In this document: positions 26,366-36,854 of the stretch, in pieces
Layout of the letters: the number at the start of each line of letters is the position of its first letter
Numbering within the stretch: position 1 is the first letter of the stretch
Source of the DNA: Leptolyngbyaceae cyanobacterium C42_A2020_001
Lineage (GTDB): Bacteria; Cyanobacteriota; Cyanobacteriia; Leptolyngbyales; Leptolyngbyaceae
Length of the DNA stretch: 64,000 nucleotides
Assembly: GCA_015272515.1 (NCBI GenBank)
Contig: JACYLN010000015.1
Span: 44,871 to 108,870 of the forward strand
Direction of reading: 5' to 3'
Translations under genes and position numbers: made by a program
Notes under the pieces: model-generated
The model's input: only the letters and a program-made list of their open reading frames with translations
What the model was told of the DNA's origin: nothing
The model's database searches: none

Positions 26366-28030
26366 ATGCTCAAACCTGCCGATCCAAAACCTCTGCGCTG
26401 GCAACGCGCTCGATATTCGCCCCTCCACCGCAAGGCGGATATTTTTGCGTCGTCTGCCCAGCTCATGTTTTACCTCTGGTGGGATAGCAGAATTCCGGGG
26501 CGTTCTGTTCGCTATCGGAATCGCCGGGCACAGTGGCTTGTAGGTGTGCTGCTAGATTTGGGTCCCACCTTTATCAAGCTGGGGCAGGCTCTTTCAACGC
26601 GGGCTGATTTGTTGCCTCTGGAGTATGTGCAAGCATTAGGACGGTTACAAGACAAAGTCCCAGCTTTCAATCCAGAGCAAGCAATCGATATTGTTGAGGC
26701 GGAACTGGGGGCTAATATTTATCGGCTATACCGCGAGTTTGATCCGATTCCCATTGCAGCCGCTAGTTTGGGGCAAGTTCATCGAGCGCGGTTGCATACA
26801 GGCGAAGATGTTGTTGTAAAAGTGCAGCGCCCTGGGCTGGAGAAGCTGTTTGAAATGGATTTTAAGATTCTCCGGCAAATGATTCGCTTTTGCGATCGCT
26901 TCTTACCCTGGACTCATCAGTACAACCTGGACGAAATTTATTTAGAATTTGCTCAAATTCTGCAAAACGAAATTGATTACATTCAGGAAGCGATGAATGC
27001 TGATCGCTTTCGGTATAACTTTAAGGATCACCCACGGATTCTGGTACCCCAAATTTATCCCAAACACACGACTCAGCGTGTACTGACGATGGACTATATT
27101 CCGGGCATCAAAATTACCGATCGCCCCAGCCTGGAAGCTTGTGGTATCAACGTTAAAGAAATTAATCAACTTGGTATTTGCTGCTACTTGAAGCAACTTC
27201 TGCAAGATGGCTTCTTTCAAGCTGATCCTCACCCTGGCAACATGGCGGTTAGTTCGGATGGGTGCTTGATTTTTTATGACTTTGGCATGATGGCAGAGGT
27301 TCAGCCGATTAACAAAGACCAGATGGTTAAGACCTTTTTCGCGGTGCTACGAAAGGATACGGATCAGGTCGTAGAAACTTTAACCAGTATGGGACTGATT
27401 GAACCCTTGGCTGATATGACTCCGATCCGCCGAGTCACACAATTTTTACTAGAAAAATTTACTGAAAAGCCAGTAGAACTTCAGGCATTTAGCGAAATGC
27501 GAAGTGAGCTATATGCCCTCTATGAGCAGCAGCCTTTTCGTCTGCCTGCGAAGATGACCTTTATTCTCAAGGCGCTGACAACACTGGATGGCGTAGCCCG
27601 ATCGCTCGATCCCCAGTACAACCTGCTGGTATGCGCCAAACCATTTGTCAAGAATTTGACCGCCGCCAGAGGAGAAAAGGCTGACATGGGTGAACTTGCC
27701 CGTCAAGCCAGGAACTATGTGTTGTTCAGAATGCGCCAGCTTCGACCAGCAGAATTTTCTGTGCAGCAGTTAGAGGAACGCGTGGAGCAACAAGAAGCCC
27801 AATTACGCGCTCAAGCTCTAGAGAATGAACGCACACTCAAAACTCTTCAACTCACCGTCAAAAGCCTCATTCGCACAATTTTGACCAGCTCTATGGTGCT
27901 CATTGGAGTCGTCCTTTTGACCGGAGGCTACACGAACTGGGCGATCGCAGCATTTGTGATTTCTGGTTTAGGGGCATTAGCATTGATTCGCTCACTTTTT
28001 CGATTAGCAATTCGTGATCGCTGGAATTAG
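26366..28030 (+). CDS. AarF/ABC1/UbiB-family kinase-like protein
   Basis: 554 residues. The UbiB core shows the KxGQ motif (LGPTFIKLGQALSTR), the Ala-rich loop AAASLGQVHRARL, catalytic Lys in VVVKVQRPG, the Asp of DPHPGNM and DFG-like YDFGMM. A C-terminal pair of hydrophobic helices (about 505-550) anchors it to membrane. ABC1 proteins in cyanobacteria and plastids support prenylquinone and lipid homeostasis. The ATG at 26366 gives the full-length family product. Confidence 0.93.
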   Translation: MLKPADPKPLRWQRARYSPLHRKADIFASSAQLMFYLWWDSRIPGRSVRYRNRRAQWLVGVLLDLGPTFIKLGQALSTRADLLPLEYVQALGRLQDKVPAFNPEQAIDIVEAELGANIYRLYREFDPIPIAAASLGQVHRARLHTGEDVVVKVQRPGLEKLFEMDFKILRQMIRFCDRFLPWTHQYNLDEIYLEFAQILQNEIDYIQEAMNADRFRYNFKDHPRILVPQIYPKHTTQRVLTMDYIPGIKITDRPSLEACGINVKEINQLGICCYLKQLLQDGFFQADPHPGNMAVSSDGCLIFYDFGMMAEVQPINKDQMVKTFFAVLRKDTDQVVETLTSMGLIEPLADMTPIRRVTQFLLEKFTEKPVELQAFSEMRSELYALYEQQPFRLPAKMTFILKALTTLDGVARSLDPQYNLLVCAKPFVKNLTAARGEKADMGELARQARNYVLFRMRQLRPAEFSVQQLEERVEQQEAQLRAQALENERTLKTLQLTVKSLIRTILTSSMVLIGVVLLTGGYTNWAIAAFVISGLGALALIRSLFRLAIRDRWN

Positions 28031-28150
28031 CACAACCAGTAAAGTGACTTACTTCAATGCCCGAAACCAGACTGAATCGGGGTCAAAGAAAACGGGGAGC
28101 CACCGTAACGGAACTGGCATAAACTGGGTCAACTTCAAGCTTTAGAGCAC

Positions 28151-29164
28151 TCATGGAGCCAATTCTTGCGCGATCGCCGGAACCACAAGTTGGTCATCTT
28201 GCTGCAAGACAGCATCCTGGGAATAGTCCCCGGTTTCCAGTGTTCTTGCCACATTGACTTTGATCACTTTTTTAGTTCCAGTCTCGGTTAAGCGGTGAAT
28301 CTCAACCTGTTGCAAATTGGCATTCTCCAGGCTACCCCCGGCTTGCTGAATCGCACGGCTAACCGTTGGCAGTTTGTCTTCTTGTTTTAGATTTTCATTG
28401 CTCATCGCTGCCAGAGAATAATCACCTGGTCGAGATACTTCCCCATTAACCTTAATGCTAGTGACGATAGGAGCAGGTTCGATTTTCACAACTGCCCGAT
28501 AAATGTAAGCCGCGGCATCTGCCCTGGTTGCAGCTCGACTGGCGATCGTGGCTTGTAGTTCACGATAGGAAACCGGTGCCTGGATACCGGGAAATGCCTT
28601 GCGGGCCATGAGGTTAAACTGGGCAGGCGTGACGGCGCGATCAGGGTGGAACTTACCATCTGGAAACCCCTGCACAACCCGTCTAGCCGCTAAAAACTCA
28701 ACGTAGAACTGCCCCCAATGCCCTTCCAGATCTGGCAACGATTGGCTTGTTAAGCTGAAAATTGGCTCTTTATCTGGTTGACTCTTTTCAATCATGGCAA
28801 CCGCTTCGGGCGGAGCCATATTTACGACTGGCATTGCAGGCAAACCTTCTGGCGATCGCTGCCAGTAGGGTGCAATAGGAAGGGGTTTTGTATTAGAATC
28901 TGCGGGAGCAACTTTAGGCGCTGGTTTGACTCGTCCTGCGGGTTTGGGTACAGGCTTTGCAGGAGATTTAGACAGCTTCTCCGGAGACGCGATCGCCGTT
29001 GTTTTAGAACTGGCTTCTGGAGCAGCGTCTTTTGGATTTTGTTCCGCATCGGGTGCCGTATCATCACGCAAGTCTGACAAACTCCGAATCGCGCTCCAGA
29101 ACGCAATTCCAGACAAGGAACACAGCACGGTGGCAGTGAGGATTTTAGACGCGTTCTCGTTCAT
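28151..29164 (-). CDS. S-layer-homology and SLBB-type domain protein
   Basis: About 337 residues. An N-terminal hydrophobic anchor (ILTATVLCSLSGIAFWSAI), then a Pro/Ala/Lys-rich linker (about 50-110), one SLH domain (about 145-195: DLEGHWGQFYVEFLAARRVVQGFPDG... AVTPAQFNLM) and a C-terminal SLBB/soluble-ligand-binding-like region (VNGEVSRPGDYSL ... DQLVVP). SLH binds peptidoglycan-linked polymer and SLBB occurs in polysaccharide-export proteins, so a cell-envelope role is likely. The ATG at 29164 is preferred to an upstream TTG. Confidence 0.82.
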   Translation of the reverse strand: MNENASKILTATVLCSLSGIAFWSAIRSLSDLRDDTAPDAEQNPKDAAPEASSKTTAIASPEKLSKSPAKPVPKPAGRVKPAPKVAPADSNTKPLPIAPYWQRSPEGLPAMPVVNMAPPEAVAMIEKSQPDKEPIFSLTSQSLPDLEGHWGQFYVEFLAARRVVQGFPDGKFHPDRAVTPAQFNLMARKAFPGIQAPVSYRELQATIASRAATRADAAAYIYRAVVKIEPAPIVTSIKVNGEVSRPGDYSLAAMSNENLKQEDKLPTVSRAIQQAGGSLENANLQQVEIHRLTETGTKKVIKVNVARTLETGDYSQDAVLQQDDQLVVPAIAQELAP

Positions 29165-29285
29165 AAGCTGTAACGGCAAATTGCTATAAACGCCTGGTTA
29201 TTCCATACAGGGATTTGCCGAGCAATCAGGATGAAGGACCGAAATCCGCCTACTATAAAATCACGTAAATTTACACGCAAGAGCT

Positions 29286-30698
29286 ATGACGGACGAGATG
29301 CAGCCCCCGATGCGGCGGGAAAGCGACAGTTTGGGTGAGGTAGAAGTACCGGCTCATCGCTTGTGGGGAGCACAAACGGAGCGATCGCTGGAGAATTTTG
29401 CGATTGGGGTATCGCGATTTTCCTGGGAGCGTCCAGTAGTTCGAGCTTTTGGGCTGTTGAAAAAGTGCGCCGCGATCGCCAATGGCGAACTGGGGCAGTT
29501 GCCTCTAGAAAAAGTTGAACTGATCGTTCAAGCCGCAGACGAAGTCATCGCCGGACGATGGGACGACGAGTTTCCGCTGGTGGTGTTTCAAACCGGGTCG
29601 GGAACGCAATCCAACATGAATGCGAATGAGGTAATCGCGAACCGGGCAATTCAATTGGCCGGGGGAGTCGTAGGTTCTAAGCAGCCCATCCATCCCAACG
29701 ACGATGTCAACCGTTGCCAGTCCTCTAATGACACATTTCCAACTGCCATGCACATCGCTACCGTGGAGCAATTAGATGTCGTGTTGTTGCCTGCGGTCAC
29801 CCAATTACGTGATACTCTGGCAGCCAAAGCAGAAGCCTATCAAAGCGTGGTGATGGTAGGGCGCACCCACTTGCAGGATGCTACACCCATTACGCTGGGA
29901 CAGGCGATTTCAAGCTGGGTAGCGCAACTGAATGACGCGATCGCCACGATCCAACGGGCAACTCCCGGTTTGTATGAACTGGCGATCGGCGGCACTGCCG
30001 TTGGCACAGGAATCAATGCCCATCCCCGGTTTGGGAATCTAGCAGCGGAAAAAATTGCCGCTGAAACTGGCAAACCGTTTGTTTCAGCCTCCAACAAGTT
30101 TGCCGCACTTTCCGCCCACGATGCCATGGTAAACGTCAGTGCCTCGCTGCGTACCCTGGCGGGAGCATTGATGAAAATTGCGAATGATGTGCGCTGGTAT
30201 GCCTGTGGTCCACGGGCAGGCATTGGCGAGATCAAAATTCCTGAGAATGAGCCAGGTTCTTCGATCATGCCAGGAAAAATCAACCCAACCCAATGCGAAG
30301 CGCTGACAATGGTAGCCGTGCAGGTGTTTGGCAATGATCATGCGGTGGCATTTGCTGGGTCTCAGGGCAACTTTCAACTGAATGTTTACAAGCCTGTGAT
30401 GCTACACAATGTGCTGGAATCGATTCAGCTTTTGGCAGATGGGTGCCGCTCGTTTTGCGATCGCTGTGCTGTTGGCATCGAGCCAAACCAAGCCCGGATC
30501 AAAGACCATCTCGACAATTCCCTGATGCTAGTAACTGCACTCAATCCTCATATTGGCTACGAAAAAGCAGCGAAAATTTCTTTAATGGCTTATCGGGAAG
30601 ATATTAGTCTACGTGACGCTGCACTTAAACTTGGATTCGTAACCGCAGAGGAGTTTGATCAGTGGGTGAAACCGGAGGAGATGACCCATCCCTTGTGA
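29286..30698 (+). CDS. fumC: Fumarate hydratase class II
   Basis: 470 residues. Catalyses fumarate to L-malate in the TCA cycle. The superfamily signature [11 protein letters not shown] is present, with the upstream [11 protein letters not shown] and [15 protein letters not shown] substrate-site segments and catalytic-region THLQDA. Iron-independent class II. Typical length; ATG at 29286 follows GCAAGAGCT. Confidence 0.97.
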   Translation: MTDEMQPPMRRESDSLGEVEVPAHRLWGAQTERSLENFAIGVSRFSWERPVVRAFGLLKKCAAIANGELGQLPLEKVELIVQAADEVIAGRWDDEFPLVVFQTGSGTQSNMNANEVIANRAIQLAGGVVGSKQPIHPNDDVNRCQSSNDTFPTAMHIATVEQLDVVLLPAVTQLRDTLAAKAEAYQSVVMVGRTHLQDATPITLGQAISSWVAQLNDAIATIQRATPGLYELAIGGTAVGTGINAHPRFGNLAAEKIAAETGKPFVSASNKFAALSAHDAMVNVSASLRTLAGALMKIANDVRWYACGPRAGIGEIKIPENEPGSSIMPGKINPTQCEALTMVAVQVFGNDHAVAFAGSQGNFQLNVYKPVMLHNVLESIQLLADGCRSFCDRCAVGIEPNQARIKDHLDNSLMLVTALNPHIGYEKAAKISLMAYREDISLRDAALKLGFVTAEEFDQWVKPEEMTHPL

Positions 30699-30811
30699 GG
30701 CTCAGGTTTGGGTAGAGATTGGTGACAGGGTGTGGGGGGTGGCGCATACCGTTGAAAACCAATATATGATGAGCGTTAATCTTTTGCGTGTGTCTACAGT
30801 TTCTACCCTTC

Positions 30812-31447
30812 ATGACAGCTAACGTTTTTATCATTGACCATCCCCTGATTCAGCACAAGCTCACGATCATGCGGCGGGCAGAGACCAGTACCGCCAAGTT
30901 TCGATCGCTGCTCACCGAAATCAGTATGCTGTTGGCATACGAAGTCACCCGCGATTTGCCACTTAAGTACGAGACGATTAAAACACCTCTGGCAGAGATG
31001 AAAGCTCCACTACTTGCCCCAGAAAAGAAACTCGTCCTTGTTTCTATCATGCGGGCAGGGCAGGGCATTTTAGACGGAATGCTGCAACTAATGCCGTCCG
31101 CCAGAGTGGGGCACATTGGGTTGTATCGCGATCCAACGACCCTAATCCCCGTCGAGTATTACTTCAAAGTGCCCCACGACATTGAGGAGCGAGATATGTT
31201 GGTGGTTGATCCCATGATTGCAACCGGAAATTCTGCGATCGCAGCGGTTGAGCGCTTGAAGGAAACGAATCCTAAATCGCTAAAGCTCGTGTGTTTGTTG
31301 GCAGCCCCAGAGGGCATCGACAATTTTCACAACCATCATCCTGATGTACCCATTTATACGGCGGCGGTCGATGAGGGACTGGACGAGCACGGGTACATTA
31401 TTCCGGGGTTAGGCGATGCGGGCGATCGCTTATTTGGCACTAAGTAA
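30812..31447 (+). CDS. upp: Uracil phosphoribosyltransferase
   Basis: 211 residues. Salvages uracil to UMP using PRPP. PRPP loop [15 protein letters not shown], the substrate loop [14 protein letters not shown] and the C-terminal [12 protein letters not shown] are all present. The ATG at 30812 ([11 protein letters not shown]) is the family start. It could use uracil formed by the cytosine-deaminase-like enzyme at 37436, though the genes are 6 kb apart. Confidence 0.96.
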   Translation: MTANVFIIDHPLIQHKLTIMRRAETSTAKFRSLLTEISMLLAYEVTRDLPLKYETIKTPLAEMKAPLLAPEKKLVLVSIMRAGQGILDGMLQLMPSARVGHIGLYRDPTTLIPVEYYFKVPHDIEERDMLVVDPMIATGNSAIAAVERLKETNPKSLKLVCLLAAPEGIDNFHNHHPDVPIYTAAVDEGLDEHGYIIPGLGDAGDRLFGTK

Positions 31448-31520
31448 AATCCGGCATCCTGGGCTGCAACAAGGAATAATGGGGATAGCAAACCTGTGCG
31501 ATCGCTGACTCCTGAACTTG

Positions 31521-32330
31521 ATGCCTTTTAACCTTTCTCTATTTCTGCCCGTGATTCGCAGCTTTATGATCATGACGCTGCTGGCGCTGGTGTGGCTACC
31601 TAGTAACCACGCTGTTCTTGCCAGTCCTTTAACCGAGCGGTTAGCGACATTTCCCAATTGGGACAATAAACCTGCGGTTCAACCCGCTCAAGGTGAACTG
31701 ATTTACCCCGATTGGATGGCTGGTTCGTGGATGATGACCAGCACCCTGATTGAGATGGTGGCTCCTCTGGCACCAGAAGTTACCACACCCGGCTTTGACG
31801 GCAATCGGCAATTTCTCCATCAGCCCATCCAGTGTCAAGTTCGGTTTGTGCCAAGCAATGCGTTGAAAGGGAATGGCTTTTCGGTGCCGTTGTTGTCCCT
31901 GCCAACCAAATCCTTAATTAAGGCACAGGTGGTATCTGATCGTGCCTTCAATGGGTTGAATCTGGCAAAAGCGTATCTGGGCGATCGCGTGTTTCGCGTC
32001 TGGGTAGATTCTCGCAATGTAAATCGCCTGATTACCAAATTCCGCGACAACCGCAAACTGTTTTCCACCGCAACTGGACGCGCGATCGAACAACCGGATT
32101 CCACCCACTTCATTGCTACCGAGTTGTTCCAACAGTTTTTCCAATCGCCAGAAAAACCTTACAAAAATCAGGTGGAAACCACGACAGAATACATACTGAA
32201 CGCTAACGGCACCATTTCTGCTGATCAATTGACCGCAGTATATCTCAATCCACCTCATCCCAAAGCTTTCTTAGCTGGCGATCACCCAGTAGCACTCTAC
32301 CGCTATCACCTGGAGTTTGTGAAGCGATAA
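31521..32330 (+). CDS. DUF6816-like exported protein
   Basis: 269 residues. An N-terminal signal peptide (RSFMIMTLLALVWLPSNHAVLASPL, likely cleavage near 35) precedes a beta-rich domain holding YPDWMAGSW and QCQVRFVP and ending HLEFVKR. It resembles the DUF6816 family of cyanobacteria and plastids, some members of which are thylakoid-lumen proteins. Function unknown. The ATG at 31521 is used. Confidence 0.72.
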   Translation: MPFNLSLFLPVIRSFMIMTLLALVWLPSNHAVLASPLTERLATFPNWDNKPAVQPAQGELIYPDWMAGSWMMTSTLIEMVAPLAPEVTTPGFDGNRQFLHQPIQCQVRFVPSNALKGNGFSVPLLSLPTKSLIKAQVVSDRAFNGLNLAKAYLGDRVFRVWVDSRNVNRLITKFRDNRKLFSTATGRAIEQPDSTHFIATELFQQFFQSPEKPYKNQVETTTEYILNANGTISADQLTAVYLNPPHPKAFLAGDHPVALYRYHLEFVKR

Positions 32331-32335
32331 ACGCA

Positions 32336-32935
32336 TTACCCCTTCATTGCTTGCAACAACGCTGTTAACGCCTGATCTTCCGATGAGTTCACTTGCCGAT
32401 CCATCATCGCCAAGCTCACGGCTTTAGGAAGGGCGATCGCAGCCACATCAGGATCCAGTCCTTCCACCAAATCATCCAAACATTGAGGAACTTTCAGCGC
32501 TGAGCGTACTCCCAACAACGTTGTTTCATCAAAGCCCATTGCCTGAAGTTGGGGATGCAAATGTTCCCAGTTTGCCGCCTCCGTTGGGTTACCAACCTGA
32601 ATCAAATACGCCAGCAGTCGTTGGATCCGGTTTTGCTGCTGAGGCGTAAATCGAGTTTCTCCCAAGTTGGGTCGAGCACCATTTCCCACCTGGTTTGCAT
32701 TGAGATTGGCAATGATTTGCTGCCAATCACGCAAATCGCAGGCATCTGGTTTATCAACGGTCAACGCAATGTGGATTTTTCCCGAATCGGTTTCTAGTTG
32801 AGTTACCTCTGCCCGTACCCCTAAAAATCCAAGCCACTGTGCCACAGTTGAAACCAGTGTAGAGCGAGTGGCTCGACTGTGGGCCAGCAGACGAACCTGG
32901 GTTTGAACCATCGGACGGACAATTTGCGACAGCAT
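32336..32935 (-). CDS. Conserved hypothetical protein
   Basis: About 199 residues, mixed alpha/beta N-terminal half (HIALTVDKPDACDLRDWQQI) and an all-helical C-terminal half ending SSEDQALTALLQAMKG, which resembles a TerB-like bundle. No catalytic motif recognised. Convergent with the gene before it (5 bases) and followed on the opposite side by ilvN in the same direction. Confidence 0.6.
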   Translation of the reverse strand: MLSQIVRPMVQTQVRLLAHSRATRSTLVSTVAQWLGFLGVRAEVTQLETDSGKIHIALTVDKPDACDLRDWQQIIANLNANQVGNGARPNLGETRFTPQQQNRIQRLLAYLIQVGNPTEAANWEHLHPQLQAMGFDETTLLGVRSALKVPQCLDDLVEGLDPDVAAIALPKAVSLAMMDRQVNSSEDQALTALLQAMKG

Positions 32936-32998
32936 AGGCAAAACTGTGAATGATGACCACCCTTAACACCCTACACCCTATCTTCTTTAACCCTCTGG

Positions 32999-33532
32999 CT
33001 ATCTTGGAATTCCTTCCACTTTCGATTCCAACGATTTCAAGAATTCGGTATTCACACCAGATTCACGGGTTAGGGCAATCTTCCCAGTGCGGGCGATTTC
33101 GCGCAGTCCAAACTTGTTAAGCACCTGAACGATCGCCACCATTTTGCCAGGGTCACCCACCACTTCCAGGGTTAGAGAGTCTTCAGCTACATCTACCACC
33201 CGTGCCCGAAAGATCTGTGCCAACTCAATAATCTCGGAGCGGGTGGAACTGTTGGCATTGACTTTCATCAGCATTAGTTCGCGTTCCACACACGGAACTT
33301 CGGTGATATCTTGCACCTTTAGGACATTGATCAACTTGTAAAGCTGCTTGGTCAACTGCTCAATGATGCGATCGTCACCCGGAACTACCATCGTGATGCG
33401 AGAGACCCCAATCTGTTCGGCTGGACCCACTGCCAAACTTTCGATATTAAATCCTCGCCGAGCAAATAAACCAGCAATGCGAGTCAAAACCCCCGCCTCA
33501 TCTTCAACCAAAACAGAAAGTGTATGTTTCAT
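32999..33532 (-). CDS. ilvN: Acetolactate synthase small (regulatory) subunit
   Basis: 177 residues. N-terminal ACT domain ([31 protein letters not shown]) that binds valine for feedback control of branched-chain amino acid synthesis, and the C-terminal activation domain (ELMLMKVNA... [14 protein letters not shown]). The ATG at 33532 gives the family start; an upstream extension is not family sequence. The catalytic subunit is not in this window. Confidence 0.97.
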   Translation of the reverse strand: MKHTLSVLVEDEAGVLTRIAGLFARRGFNIESLAVGPAEQIGVSRITMVVPGDDRIIEQLTKQLYKLINVLKVQDITEVPCVERELMLMKVNANSSTRSEIIELAQIFRARVVDVAEDSLTLEVVGDPGKMVAIVQVLNKFGLREIARTGKIALTRESGVNTEFLKSLESKVEGIPR

Positions 33533-33574
33533 GGCTGCAACCGCCCAACACTGCAAAAACCGTAGTTTTCTATT

Positions 33575-34270
33575 CTACTGCGGCAGATAGGACAGCGCAT
33601 CGCCTTGTGAAGAACCCATGATTTCCCAACGAACACGGCTAATTTTGCGATCGATTTCAAAATCTTTAAAGTGGGTTTGCAACGGCTTGGAGAGATATTT
33701 CCAAGAAACAGAAACAAAGCCCAAACGAGCATAGAAGCTTGCCAATTTTGGCTTGCAGACCAGATAAACAGGCTGATGTAAATCTTTAATAAATTGACGA
33801 ATTAAGCAGGATGCCAGCGATCGCCCACGCCATTTCCCGTCAACCACAACATGGTATAGAACGCAAAAGTCACCAAAGTGAGAAAGCGCAGCACAGGCAA
33901 CCGGGCGATGATTATGCTCAACCACCCAATACATAGACCAGTTAAACAGTGGCTCTGTAGGAATTAACACCACATACAGCAACAAGACCAGAATCGACGC
34001 GATCGCCCACAAGGCGGCATAAAGCATCAGCGCCAGCATCACACTTTGTAAAGCAGGGGCTTGAACGGTCTTCAGCAACCACGCATCTATCCCTACAAAT
34101 GCACCAAGCAATAAAATTTTCGCGATGCGGTATGCCACAATCCGAATATCAAATCCCAGTGCCTCCGACCAAATCAGGCTGAACACCAACTGCTGCAACA
34201 CCCACCGATCCGCTTTACAAGCAGGTCTAATAATGCAGTTAGGAGGCAACGACGCACAAAAATCAGCCAT
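33575..34270 (-). CDS. GNAT acetyltransferase with an inserted membrane hairpin
   Basis: 231 residues. An N-terminal IRPACKADRWVLQQLV (GNAT strand and helix) is followed by two hydrophobic helices (about 45-70 and 72-105), and then the rest of the GNAT fold: CALSHFGDFCVLYHVVVDGKWRGRSLASCLIRQF (acetyl-CoA loop R-x-x-S-L-A), VYLVCKPKLASFYARLGF. The arrangement suggests a membrane-tethered N-acetyltransferase. Substrate unknown. It lies just upstream of ilvN on the same strand. Confidence 0.8.
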   Translation of the reverse strand: MADFCASLPPNCIIRPACKADRWVLQQLVFSLIWSEALGFDIRIVAYRIAKILLLGAFVGIDAWLLKTVQAPALQSVMLALMLYAALWAIASILVLLLYVVLIPTEPLFNWSMYWVVEHNHRPVACAALSHFGDFCVLYHVVVDGKWRGRSLASCLIRQFIKDLHQPVYLVCKPKLASFYARLGFVSVSWKYLSKPLQTHFKDFEIDRKISRVRWEIMGSSQGDALSYLPQ

Positions 34271-34403
34271 TCAGCCAGAACTATGATTTTAAGATTGTAG
34301 ATTTTAGATTCTTAAGCAGACAGGAGCCAAAAAATCAGAACCGCTCTTTGGGCTTCTGACCCCTGACTCCTGACTTCTCAAATGCAAATGTAGCGTGTGC
34401 TGC

Positions 34404-34601
34404 TTAGTCAGAATCACTGAACTTCCGATAAAAACGTTTTCTACGGCGTGCGATCGCCTTACGTTTTTCCTTTTCTAAAGGAGTTTCAAAATGCCGGTTC
34501 TTCCGCATATCCTGAAAAATGCCAGCCCTCGCAACCTGACGCTTGAATCGACGTAGCGCCGACTCAAGTCCTTCATTTTCGCCTAGCACCACCTGAGTCA
34601 T
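34404..34601 (-). CDS. rpsU: 30S ribosomal protein S21
   Basis: 65 residues: [22 protein letters not shown], then ...[16 protein letters not shown], the basic S21 pattern. The ATG at 34601 is the family start; upstream in-frame sequence is non-coding. It lies 200 bases downstream of an RRM RNA-binding protein gene in the same direction, an arrangement known in Anabaena where the two are cotranscribed and cold-regulated. Confidence 0.95.
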   Translation of the reverse strand: MTQVVLGENEGLESALRRFKRQVARAGIFQDMRKNRHFETPLEKEKRKAIARRRKRFYRKFSDSD

Positions 34602-34800
34602 GCGTCGCCTCCTACAATTTATATTGTTGCAATGTCTATCAATGCCAAAGGGGTTCCAGATGGCTAGAGCAGTTGCCAACCCCCTGGAAACCCTCCGATC
34701 TAATTGATTATGTTCTGCAATCGATGGGAAAACCTGATGACAAGTGCCGCAGCAACCCTGAATCTACAGAACAGGTGGGATGAACAACCCCCACAAACAC

Positions 34801-35118
34801 TTAGTAACGGCGATCTCCACGACGGCTAAAGCTATCTCTACCACCACCGCCTCCACCCATGGGAGATCGACGTTCTTCACGAGGCTTGGCTTTATTCACC
34901 TTTAAGTCTCGACCCATCCATTCTGCTCCATCCAGAGCATCAATGGCGGCAGCTTCCTCCGTTTCAGAAGACATTTCCACAAAGGCAAACCCGCGCATCC
35001 GACCAGTTTCCCGGTCTTTAGGCAGTTGAACACTAACAACCTTCCCATATTCTGAGAAGGTTTCCACTAAATCATCTTCCGTCACTTTGAAGGACAGATT
35101 ACCGACATAAACTGACAT
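34801..35118 (-). CDS. RRM-type RNA-binding protein (Rbp)
   Basis: 105 residues. One RRM with RNP2 VYVGNLSF (3-10) and RNP1 RGFAFVEM (42-49), then a Gly/Arg-rich tail (GGGGGGRDSFSRRGDRRY). This is the cyanobacterial cold-induced Rbp type that has the glycine-rich C-terminus. GGAG lies 7 bases before the ATG at 35118. Upstream of rpsU on the same strand. Confidence 0.95.
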   Translation of the reverse strand: MSVYVGNLSFKVTEDDLVETFSEYGKVVSVQLPKDRETGRMRGFAFVEMSSETEEAAAIDALDGAEWMGRDLKVNKAKPREERRSPMGGGGGGRDSFSRRGDRRY

Positions 35119-35266
35119 GGGAATTCTCCGACATGGAATACACAAAGAGTTAAATTCGGAGAATCGCCCACAATACTTGAGTGAAGCAAATTAAAGCACC
35201 GAAAATAATCTTGTTCGCTTGAGTCTAACACAGAATCTAAGGAGTATTGCCGATTCTGTAAGATGC

Positions 35267-36628
35267 TTAATGGTTTTGCCGCTCCAGCCAGGCACGCATT
35301 TTGCCAGGATTAAGCAGACCATGAGGGTCCATCATCTCCTTAAAGCGCAGATGCTTATAATCTACGGTTTTGCGACCACCTTCTTCCAAAATATAGGTGT
35401 GGGGATTAAAGATTAGCGCATTGTGGTCATCGTGGTATGTCATGATTTCTCGCAGCCGTTCGGGGGTCGTGTAACGAACAATTTGCAGTCCCGCAGGACG
35501 AGCAGATCCTCCCATTCGCAAAAATTCTAAGTGCATCATCACTTCATCACCAAAATGGTGATACAGATGCTCAACAACTTTAAGTTCTTTATCGTCTGGA
35601 AAGATGGTTTGTAAATAAGTCAGGGTGGGATCAACACTGCGGGCATGAAGTGTGGTGTGATTCCAGGAGTATTCCACCAATGTTATGCCTTTGCTGGCTT
35701 CTTGCGCCGATTTTTGATAGCAAACTGTGCCACTAAACTCTTTCACCAGTTCAGCAAATGGTTCCAAGCAACACTCGGCAACCAGAACCAGGGCGACGTG
35801 GCTACCAGGCGAGATGTGGCTCTTTAAAGCGGCAAAATAGTTGGGAATGGGGTCGGCACAGACACACACCATTTTTTTGATGATGCCATCACTATCGCTG
35901 AGCGCCTGCCCAAAGCGAGCACTGGTCATAAAGTCAGGAAATTCAACGATCGCTTCTGCCCAGGCATACGCTGGACCCAGTGGGATCTCCAGTTCGGTAA
36001 TGATGCCATTCGTGCCCCAGGCGTGTGCCACCTGATACACATCATCGCCGCGCAGTTCTACCACCCGTGGTTCATCTTCCATTGTGACGACGCGCAACGC
36101 CAGAATATTGCCGCGATCGCCCAGCAAGCCATAGGTCACTGACCCAACACCACCACTGCCACCTCCAATAAATCCGCCAATTGTGGCTTTGCGGTAGGTG
36201 GAAGGAGCCATCCGAATTTCCCAGCCCGTCTCCCGTGCCTGTTTATCGATCGCTGCCAGTTTCACACCCGGCTCCACACACACAATTCCGGGCTTAATCC
36301 ATTTAATCGTTTGCATACCTGACAAATCGAGAATAATCCCACCTTCCAGAGGTACGCACTGACCGTAATTTCCAGTTCCCGCTCCCCGCACCGTTAGAGG
36401 GACTTGATGCTTAACACATACCTGCGCCACTCGCAGCACCTCAGCCTCACTGGTGGCACGAACAACCAACTCCCCTCGTTTGCCGCTCAATGCTTCGACC
36501 AGCGTCGGGCTGTAGGTGTAGTAGTCCTGCGACAGTTTAGAAATTTGAACGGGGTCAGTGATTAGCTCTAATCCGCCCAACTCCGCCATCACGTCATTGA
36601 GGTTATACCGGGTTGCTGTAAATGTCAT
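35267..36628 (-). CDS. FAD-binding oxidoreductase (GlcD/VAO family)
   Basis: 453 residues. FAD_binding_4 domain: VRGAGTGNYGQCVPLEGGI and the PSTYRKATIGGFIGGGSGGVGS pyrophosphate loop; C-terminal FAD-oxidase domain ends MDPHGLLNPGKM. No BBE-type bicovalent Cys or His recognised. Family members oxidise 2-hydroxy acids or related alcohols. It is the last of four same-direction genes (39784 to 35267) that include an amidohydrolase and an acetamidase homologue, though the spacing (226-168 bases) leaves a single operon uncertain. Confidence 0.88.
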   Translation of the reverse strand: MTFTATRYNLNDVMAELGGLELITDPVQISKLSQDYYTYSPTLVEALSGKRGELVVRATSEAEVLRVAQVCVKHQVPLTVRGAGTGNYGQCVPLEGGIILDLSGMQTIKWIKPGIVCVEPGVKLAAIDKQARETGWEIRMAPSTYRKATIGGFIGGGSGGVGSVTYGLLGDRGNILALRVVTMEDEPRVVELRGDDVYQVAHAWGTNGIITELEIPLGPAYAWAEAIVEFPDFMTSARFGQALSDSDGIIKKMVCVCADPIPNYFAALKSHISPGSHVALVLVAECCLEPFAELVKEFSGTVCYQKSAQEASKGITLVEYSWNHTTLHARSVDPTLTYLQTIFPDDKELKVVEHLYHHFGDEVMMHLEFLRMGGSARPAGLQIVRYTTPERLREIMTYHDDHNALIFNPHTYILEEGGRKTVDYKHLRFKEMMDPHGLLNPGKMRAWLERQNH

Positions 36629-36854
36629 AGCTCCTCGTGTGTTGTTCTAACTCGAAAGATTTGCACACTTCTTTGGCTCACTAACCGCGAGCGTATGTTG
36701 AAGATTAGCAGGCGAATCTCTTCTCAATTTGTTCGTGAGTGACGAATGACAGGCGAATCACCCAATTGGAGCATTGTATTGAGTAGCCCATCAAACAAGG
36801 ATTGTAAGTGGGATAGTACTCCGGGTTAAGTACGGAGGCGCAGGAGTTATCAGT

